Source of the DNA: a virus
Reading direction: 5' to 3' (one strand)
DNA: 53,266 nt
IMG/VR virus record: IMGVR_UViG_3300032307_000452
Location: 1 to 53,266 of that record
Below, piece by piece: positions 48,867 through 53,266 of this stretch. The position numbers and the translations under genes were made by a program. Numbering within the stretch: the first letter of the stretch is position 1; each line of letters opens with the position of its first letter. The notes below the pieces were generated by a model. That model ran no database searches. It saw only the letters and a list, made by a program, of their open reading frames with translations, and had not been told where the DNA came from.

Positions 48867-49883
48867 TTATGCAGAAAACAAAGAAGCTTCTTCATTTCTT
48901 CTTCTTTGTAAACCAGCACGATATTTTTCTGGGGTTACTGGTCCAGCTTGTATTTGTGCTACAGCTGAACTTAAATTTCCTGCTTTAAGAGCCGTTGCTA
49001 TACCTACTCTCAAACTACCAACATTATAAACATAACTTATTAATGCAGCTTTTTGTCTATCATTTAAAGAGTTAAAAGTTGCTTCTGGTATTTGATAATC
49101 GGCGTTTCCTACTAATCTATTTTTAAATGTTGTACTAACTTCATATTGCAGCATCTTAAGGGCTGCTTCAACAGTAGTTGTATCACCATTAGCTGGTACT
49201 TTTTCACCAGTTTGTTTATAATATGATTTGTCAGGTAATACTTTGCGTACTTTACCATCACTTCCAATAATGTTTTCAGTACCAAACCCTAATCGATATG
49301 CGTTCACATCCCAAGTTGCTCTTTCCGTAAATCCTTCATTTTTTCCTATAAATTTAGCAGCTATTGTAATCCAATCAGCGCTTAAATCTAAATCTCCCAA
49401 ATCTACACTTACTGCTCCACTAAAACCAGACGAAAATCCACCACTTCCACCACCTTTGAATCCAGTTACAAATGGTTTACCTTGATTGAATTTAATTTCA
49501 CCTGTTTGTATATCTGATTCCTCTATATCTAATACAGAAAAATCACCTTCTTCTTCTATTTTTTTATCTATTTCTTCTTCAGTAGTTCCAGTTTGAATAT
49601 TTTCTTCTTGTGTTGGTCTTGCTGAGTTATGGTCTTCTACATCCTCTTTTGGTTTAAAATCATCTTGAGTTACTATTGTACTTTTAGTTGATGGTGAAAT
49701 AAAATATCCTTTCCAATTTATAATACCAGGTCCAGGTACTTGAATTGGTGATGGTGGAGGCCCTGCTGCATATAAAGATACAGTAGATATAACACCTTCC
49801 ACACTATTCAAATGATTGGTTGCGTATGATATAAATTCATCTACGATTAAACCTGTGTTATTTGTTGGATTTATTGCTGCCAT
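48867..49883 (-). CDS. Tail-associated GH24 lysozyme
   Basis: A 338-residue two-part muramidase. Residues 178-338 are a T4-lysozyme-type GH24 domain: FIGKNEGF with catalytic Glu183, then AYRLGFGTE (195-203) and the family end GLQRRRNEEASLF. Residues 1-177 carry a region (PSPIQVPGPGIINWKGYFISP) and, near 115-145, the module DFSVLDIEESDIQTGEIKF that also occurs in the neighbouring hydrolase. There is no signal peptide. The hub-operon position suggests a baseplate lysozyme that cuts peptidoglycan during entry, replacing the lysozyme domain built into T4 gp5. An endolysin role is possible. Confidence 0.85.
   Translation of the reverse strand: MAAINPTNNTGLIVDEFISYATNHLNSVEGVISTVSLYAAGPPPSPIQVPGPGIINWKGYFISPSTKSTIVTQDDFKPKEDVEDHNSARPTQEENIQTGTTEEEIDKKIEEEGDFSVLDIEESDIQTGEIKFNQGKPFVTGFKGGGSGGFSSGFSGAVSVDLGDLDLSADWITIAAKFIGKNEGFTERATWDVNAYRLGFGTENIIGSDGKVRKVLPDKSYYKQTGEKVPANGDTTTVEAALKMLQYEVSTTFKNRLVGNADYQIPEATFNSLNDRQKAALISYVYNVGSLRVGIATALKAGNLSSAVAQIQAGPVTPEKYRAGLQRRRNEEASLFSA
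49462..49547 (-). repeat. Direct repeat copy A (encodes shared hydrolase module)
   Basis: 86 bases matching 50513-50598 with seven mismatches by my alignment (about 92% identity), 1051 bases apart. It encodes the module DFSVLDIEESDIQTG followed by IKFNQGKPFVTGF. Confidence 0.85.
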
Positions 49884-49887
49884 ATTA

Positions 49888-51345
49888 TTAAATTCTTACT
49901 ATCGCTTGAACACATGCCATATTTTTAATACAATGTGATTTTATTCCTCCACTTTTATTACCATCAACACCCCACCAAAATCCTCCATCTATTTTCCAAA
50001 ATATTCCTATATGATTTGATGCACCATCATTATCACCCTGCCAATCATAAATTATAGCATCTCCAGGTTTAGGTACATAGTTTTTATTTTCAGGAGCTGT
50101 CATATCTACATATCTGCCTGAATCAATTGCCCATAATGTCCATTGAGGTACACCAGGCCAATAAAAATGTCTTGCTGTGGTTGATAATTTTCCTTTATAA
50201 TTAGGGCTAAATTTAAGTACGTTTTCAACATCAAATCCAGCTTCAGCCCACCAAGTTGTAACCGTACACGCACACCAAGCAAATCCAGTACCACCACCCC
50301 ATTTTCCATTTCCAAATGCCTGTATTGCTTCTATACGAGGATGTCCCCTATCTAGTCCAACTTCTTTTACATTCTGAGAAGCGTCATATAATGCAATTTC
50401 TACAACTCTTTCACCTATTGTAGCATTACCACTAAAATTGTTAAATGGTACATAAGGTGCACCTGAATAGGAGCCTCCTCCTCCACCCCCACCACCTTCA
50501 TCACCTCTAAACCCAGTTACAAATGGTTTACCTTGGTTGAATTTAATTTGTCCAGTTTGTATATCTGATTCTTCGATATCTAATACAGAAAAATCATCAT
50601 CAGATACAGGGGTAGTTGAAACAGGGGTAGTTGGGGTAGTTGAAACAGGAGTAGTTAGGGTAGTTGAAACAGGGGTAGTTGGGGTAGTTGAAACAGGGGT
50701 AGTTGGAGTTGTCGATATTGATACACCAGGAACCCTACCTAATATTGCATCTGCAACAGGAACTTCTGTATTATAATCTTTATTTTCATCTAATATACCT
50801 GTAAATTTATTTATTGCATCCAACGATGTTGTTGCAAGTAATTCTTTACCATCTGCGATAAATTGATTATATTGCTCTATTTGTTTTTCTAATCTTTCTT
50901 GATATTCTATTCTTTTTTCAGGAGTTAATTCTTCTGAAACATCCACATTGGGAGATGATGTTGGTTGTTGCCAAATTCCAGGATTTGTAACTATATTTTG
51001 TGTTACACTTAAATTTACAGTTGCTTGTATAGCAGGTGTGATTGGTAATGGTGCAGTTGCCATTGTTGCACCAGACCAATATGCTTTAACACCAGCACCC
51101 ATTTCTCCAACTAAATCGTATGGAGTTGGAGAATTCACTCCTTTTTGTAAAGCAGAAATAAATAATTGTTTCATCATTTCTACATTTCCACTTACTAATG
51201 GTATTTTATGTTGTGTATCAAATCCTCTCTTTACCGCTGCATCGTATTCTTTTGCATACAATTCAGCAATAACATTTATATCCGAAATTCCTTCTGGATT
51301 ATTTGCTACTCTTAATATATTTTGTTTGAATGTTTCCCAAGACAT
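49888..51345 (-). CDS. CHAP-type cell-wall hydrolase, tail-associated
   Basis: A 485-residue protein. The N-terminal about 150 residues are helical and Thr/Pro-rich (MSWETFKQNILRVANNPEG...). Residues about 210-245 are TTPVSTTP repeats. The shared module DFSVLDIEESDIQTG and a Gly8 linker follow. Residues about 310-485 are a CHAP-like amidase: AWCACTVTTW with Cys358 or Cys360, KPGDAIIYDW (426-435), His445 in NHIGIF and GVDGNKSGG. CHAP enzymes cut peptide cross-links or the amide in peptidoglycan. It adjoins the GH24 gene by four bases; the two together would give complementary sugar and peptide cuts. The C/H pair is seen, while the third catalytic residue is not assigned. Confidence 0.75.
   Translation of the reverse strand: MSWETFKQNILRVANNPEGISDINVIAELYAKEYDAAVKRGFDTQHKIPLVSGNVEMMKQLFISALQKGVNSPTPYDLVGEMGAGVKAYWSGATMATAPLPITPAIQATVNLSVTQNIVTNPGIWQQPTSSPNVDVSEELTPEKRIEYQERLEKQIEQYNQFIADGKELLATTSLDAINKFTGILDENKDYNTEVPVADAILGRVPGVSISTTPTTPVSTTPTTPVSTTLTTPVSTTPTTPVSTTPVSDDDFSVLDIEESDIQTGQIKFNQGKPFVTGFRGDEGGGGGGGGSYSGAPYVPFNNFSGNATIGERVVEIALYDASQNVKEVGLDRGHPRIEAIQAFGNGKWGGGTGFAWCACTVTTWWAEAGFDVENVLKFSPNYKGKLSTTARHFYWPGVPQWTLWAIDSGRYVDMTAPENKNYVPKPGDAIIYDWQGDNDGASNHIGIFWKIDGGFWWGVDGNKSGGIKSHCIKNMACVQAIVRI
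50513..50598 (-). repeat. Direct repeat copy B (encodes shared hydrolase module)
   Basis: The partner of 49462-49547; see that entry. The high DNA identity with identical protein reading suggests a recent copy event or gene conversion. Confidence 0.85.
50609..50704 (-). repeat. Four tandem 24-base repeats encoding TTPVSTTP
   Basis: Four contiguous 24-base units (50609, 50633, 50657, 50681) that differ at only a few positions. Each encodes eight residues of a Thr/Pro linker in the CHAP hydrolase. The unit length keeps the frame, so copy number can change without breaking the protein. Confidence 0.9.
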
Positions 51346-51346
51346 T

Positions 51347-51895
51347 TTATAAACTTGATAATTTACTTATACGAGAATCTATTGCATCTTTTTCATATTT
51401 CAATAATTCAGCATCTGATGCGCTTCTACTTTCAGGTCCTGTGCGGACTATCCTTTCACCATATTTTGAAAAAAATTGTACAAAAGGGCCTTGTTGTTTT
51501 TTAAAGATTTGGTATCCTTTATAAGTTTCTACTAAAACAGGTTCAGGTGGAGCTGGTTTAGGAGCTGGTGTTGTTACTGGAGCTGCTTTTCCAAACTCAA
51601 ATTTCTTTTCTTCTTTTTGGAACGCTTTTGGCTCTGGTGGAGTTTTTGGTTTAAACTTTTTAAGTTCTTTAAATGCTGGCTTTTTTGGAAATTTTGGTAA
51701 ATCCGGAATACCTAAAGAATCTTTAAGTCCTTTTAATAATGCGGCCGCATCTCCTTTTAAATCTGAAAAAGCTGCTGCAAGTTTTCCAGCTGCCGCATTA
51801 GCTTGACCTTCGGCGGCATTTGCGGCTCCCTTTGCTGCTGCTTTTCCTTCTTCCGCTTTACCAGCCGCTACTCTTTTATCTGTATTATCTATCAT
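51347..51895 (-). CDS. Ala/Lys/Pro-rich baseplate-operon protein
   Basis: A 182-residue protein. Residues 1-55 are Ala/Gly/Lys-rich helix (AAGKAEEGKAAAKGAANAAE). About 60-125 is a Pro/Lys-rich extended region (PKFPKKPAFKELKKFKPKTP, PAPKPAPPEPV). About 125-182 is a small globular end (YKGYQIFKKQQGPFVQFFSK, SDAELLKYEKDAID). It is located between the hub protein and the CHAP hydrolase, with touching reading frames. Possibly a linker or tape-like accessory. No family recognised. Confidence 0.55.
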   Translation of the reverse strand: MIDNTDKRVAAGKAEEGKAAAKGAANAAEGQANAAAGKLAAAFSDLKGDAAALLKGLKDSLGIPDLPKFPKKPAFKELKKFKPKTPPEPKAFQKEEKKFEFGKAAPVTTPAPKPAPPEPVLVETYKGYQIFKKQQGPFVQFFSKYGERIVRTGPESRSASDAELLKYEKDAIDSRISKLSSL

Positions 51896-53130
51896 TAGGC
51901 TGTTTGATTTAATTTACTAAGTATATCATTTAGTTTCGAGTGTATCTTTCCAAAATCAGGTTTGTTTTTAGGTCCTATTGCGGTTGGTCCCGATGGTGTT
52001 AGAAATTGCATATCACCAATAGCTTGTATTAACTCACTTAGGATTTCAACTAACTTTTGTCCTTTAACTAGCGGTTCTAAATCCTTACTACCTAAAAATA
52101 CAGAACCATTTCCAGAAAATATTTGAAAATCTCTATCATTTGTTACAAAACTAATATTATCATTTACACTAACATTCATACCAAGTCTTGTATCTATTGA
52201 AAATTGCTCATCCGATATAAACCCAACATTTCCCTTTGAATAAAACATCATCTCCGCATTTTTAGATGATAATATTATTCTTCCGGAATTTATTAAAATT
52301 TGGTCACCTTTTAATTTATCAGGATAAGGTTTAAAGGATTTTGGTTGAGTTTGAAAGTTAGTACTTCCTTTATCATCTATAACTCCAGGAATGAAAGGTA
52401 AAATATATTCACCAGAACTTAATACTATCGTTGAACCGTCTCTGTTTATATCTTCGTTAATACTACCAGATGATGCAGGTGTTATTTGTGTTAGCGGAGA
52501 CTCGTTATTTCTGATTATTAAATTTGGAGAAAATATACGTTGTGGGTTATTATAAGCTGAAAATCTGATACTCTGTCCGAATCTAGATTCAATTAAAGTA
52601 TCACCTTCATTAAGAGTTAATTTATGTATATTTACAGGTCTAAAATATGAACCATATCCATCGGTAACTGTTGATGATTTACCTTCTTCGTTACTTCTTG
52701 GAGTTTGTGTTTTTTCTACCTTATCATAGTGTTGGGCTTTATTTTGTTCAGGTATGTGAGGAGCCTCTTTATTTATTCTACCAAACTTTTTTGAAATAGT
52801 ATCATACGCTCCACTTAAATTTTTATTACCAGCAACATCCGATTCTATTCGTTTGTATGTAATATTCATTCCATCTTTATATATTGCAACTATTTCATTT
52901 TTTACAGGCAAATCTATAAAGTTTTTTTCAAAGGGATATGCAATTGGTAAAGCATTATCCGATACAACTAATGATGCATCTGTTCCAGAAATCATTCTAT
53001 AAGTAATGGCTCCAATATCACTTGCTGTTTTATATTTTGGATGAGTACTATTCAATATCACACTATAAACAACTGCATTGGCTGATTCTATGCTTGTTCC
53101 CGATTGTTGTGTTGATTCAAATTTAGGCAT
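51895..53130 (-). CDS. 5: Baseplate hub/spike protein, T4 gp5 OB-fold type without lysozyme
   Basis: A 411-residue hub protein resembling the N-terminal OB-fold part of T4 gp5/VgrG. Marks are NEIVAIYKDG (about 79-88), GDTLIESRFGQSIRFSAYNN (about 175-194), a central beta stretch (GEYILPFIPGVIDD), and GRIILSSKNAEMMFYSKGN with DEQFSIDTRLGMNVSV, suggesting an ascending beta-prism or short helix. T4 gp5 (575 residues) contains an inserted lysozyme; here it is absent, and two separate hydrolases lie just downstream. The gene overlaps its downstream neighbour by one base and lies one base from the upstream partial gene. Confidence 0.8.
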   Translation of the reverse strand: MPKFESTQQSGTSIESANAVVYSVILNSTHPKYKTASDIGAITYRMISGTDASLVVSDNALPIAYPFEKNFIDLPVKNEIVAIYKDGMNITYKRIESDVAGNKNLSGAYDTISKKFGRINKEAPHIPEQNKAQHYDKVEKTQTPRSNEEGKSSTVTDGYGSYFRPVNIHKLTLNEGDTLIESRFGQSIRFSAYNNPQRIFSPNLIIRNNESPLTQITPASSGSINEDINRDGSTIVLSSGEYILPFIPGVIDDKGSTNFQTQPKSFKPYPDKLKGDQILINSGRIILSSKNAEMMFYSKGNVGFISDEQFSIDTRLGMNVSVNDNISFVTNDRDFQIFSGNGSVFLGSKDLEPLVKGQKLVEILSELIQAIGDMQFLTPSGPTAIGPKNKPDFGKIHSKLNDILSKLNQTA

Positions 53131-53131
53131 A

Positions 53132-53266
53132 TTACTTCATTTTCTTTTTTAAATCCTCCAACTCAAATTCCAAATCATCTACTCTCTCAACTTCTTGCTT
53201 AGTTTCTTCTAATTCTTTAAGTAATTGATTCTTTTCAAATTCAGTAAGGAATCCATCTTGTCCTTC
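53132..53266 (-). CDS. C-terminal end of an upstream protein (partial)
   Basis: The last 44 codons and stop of a gene that enters from the right edge. The residues are a charged coiled-coil helix (NQLLKELEETKQEVERV ... LEDLKKKMK). The stop lies one base before the gp5-like start, so it belongs to the same operon. Too little is present to name it. Confidence 0.7.
   Translation of the reverse strand, partial: EGQDGFLTEFEKNQLLKELEETKQEVERVDDLEFELEDLKKKMK

Noticed and set aside
50609-50704. Tandem repeats as a CRISPR array
   Set aside because: Contiguous units without spacers, in frame within a coding region; a coding minisatellite.
1-53266. tRNA genes
   Set aside because: No cloverleaf-like arrangement with a TTCGAnTC-type arm was found in the short intergenic spaces by eye; a dedicated scan was not possible.

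Overview
The window is a near-continuous stretch of the late region of a large, AT-rich, T4-like myovirus (Caudoviricetes, contractile tail) that probably infects a member of the Bacteroidota. The T4-type call rests on recognisable homologues of gp17 (large terminase), gp20 (portal), gp21 (prohead protease), gp22-like scaffold, gp23 (major capsid protein), gp5-like hub, gp25, gp6 and gp46/gp47. The host call is an inference from initiation signals. Start codons are preceded by A/T-rich leaders with no Shine-Dalgarno. Two promoters match the Bacteroidota form TTTG-N20-TAnnTTTG exactly, and two near-copies replace the first T of the -33 box with C. Except for one 57-codon gene at 29117-29290, every gene is on the minus strand, so transcription runs from high to low coordinates.

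In the direction of transcription: (1) 53266-43726, tail hub and baseplate: gp5-like OB-fold hub protein, two tail-associated cell-wall hydrolases (CHAP-type and GH24) that share a 29-residue module, gp25, gp6, a DNRLRE-domain protein and a coiled-coil protein. (2) 43711-34292, large structural proteins, including a 1744-residue tail/baseplate protein with a LamG-like domain and two proteins sharing a C-terminal domain. (3) 34256-29280, a non-structural island: small proteins, a GIY-YIG nuclease, a zinc-finger/Toprim primase and one polypeptide that fuses the gp47 (Mre11/SbcD) and gp46 (Rad50/SbcC) functions. (4) 29024-21681, a 2447-residue tail-fibre-like protein ending in an S74 intramolecular chaperone. 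(5) 21640-16470, a glycosylation cassette bounded by two paralogous coiled-coil genes. It holds a GT4/methyltransferase/GT25-like fusion, a heptosyltransferase of the TibC/Aah type with a four-cysteine metal finger, an HldE-type nucleotidyltransferase and an HldE-type PfkB kinase, with overlapping reading frames. (6) 16439-1, the head cluster: a 1093-residue protein joining a HIGH-type nucleotidyltransferase to an ATP-ligase-like domain, a zinc-ribbon protein, gp17, a small acidic/basic protein, gp20, several head-region proteins, gp21, two inserted genes (a DNA methyltransferase and a small protein) with their own terminator/promoter units, the gp22-like scaffold and the first 351 codons of gp23.

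Two ideas stand out. First, the phage appears able to make an ADP-heptose-like donor and attach heptose to protein, with its own Ser/Thr-rich tail protein next door as the obvious candidate acceptor. Second, the 1093-residue enzyme fusion carries several matches to the T4 prohead-protease site ([IL]-x-E before A/G) at apparent domain boundaries. It may therefore be a head-packaged polyprotein cut by gp21. Both are inferences from sequence reading.

Regulation seems to use two motif classes: host-type TAnnTTTG promoters with a -33 box in front of the methyltransferase, glycosylation and primase genes, and an AT-only TATTTATA-like motif without a -33 box in front of most structural genes (probable late promoters). 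No tRNA genes, CRISPR arrays or insertion sequences were recognised by eye. The only intergenic space near 250 bases (29025-29279) is mostly filled by the plus-strand gene.
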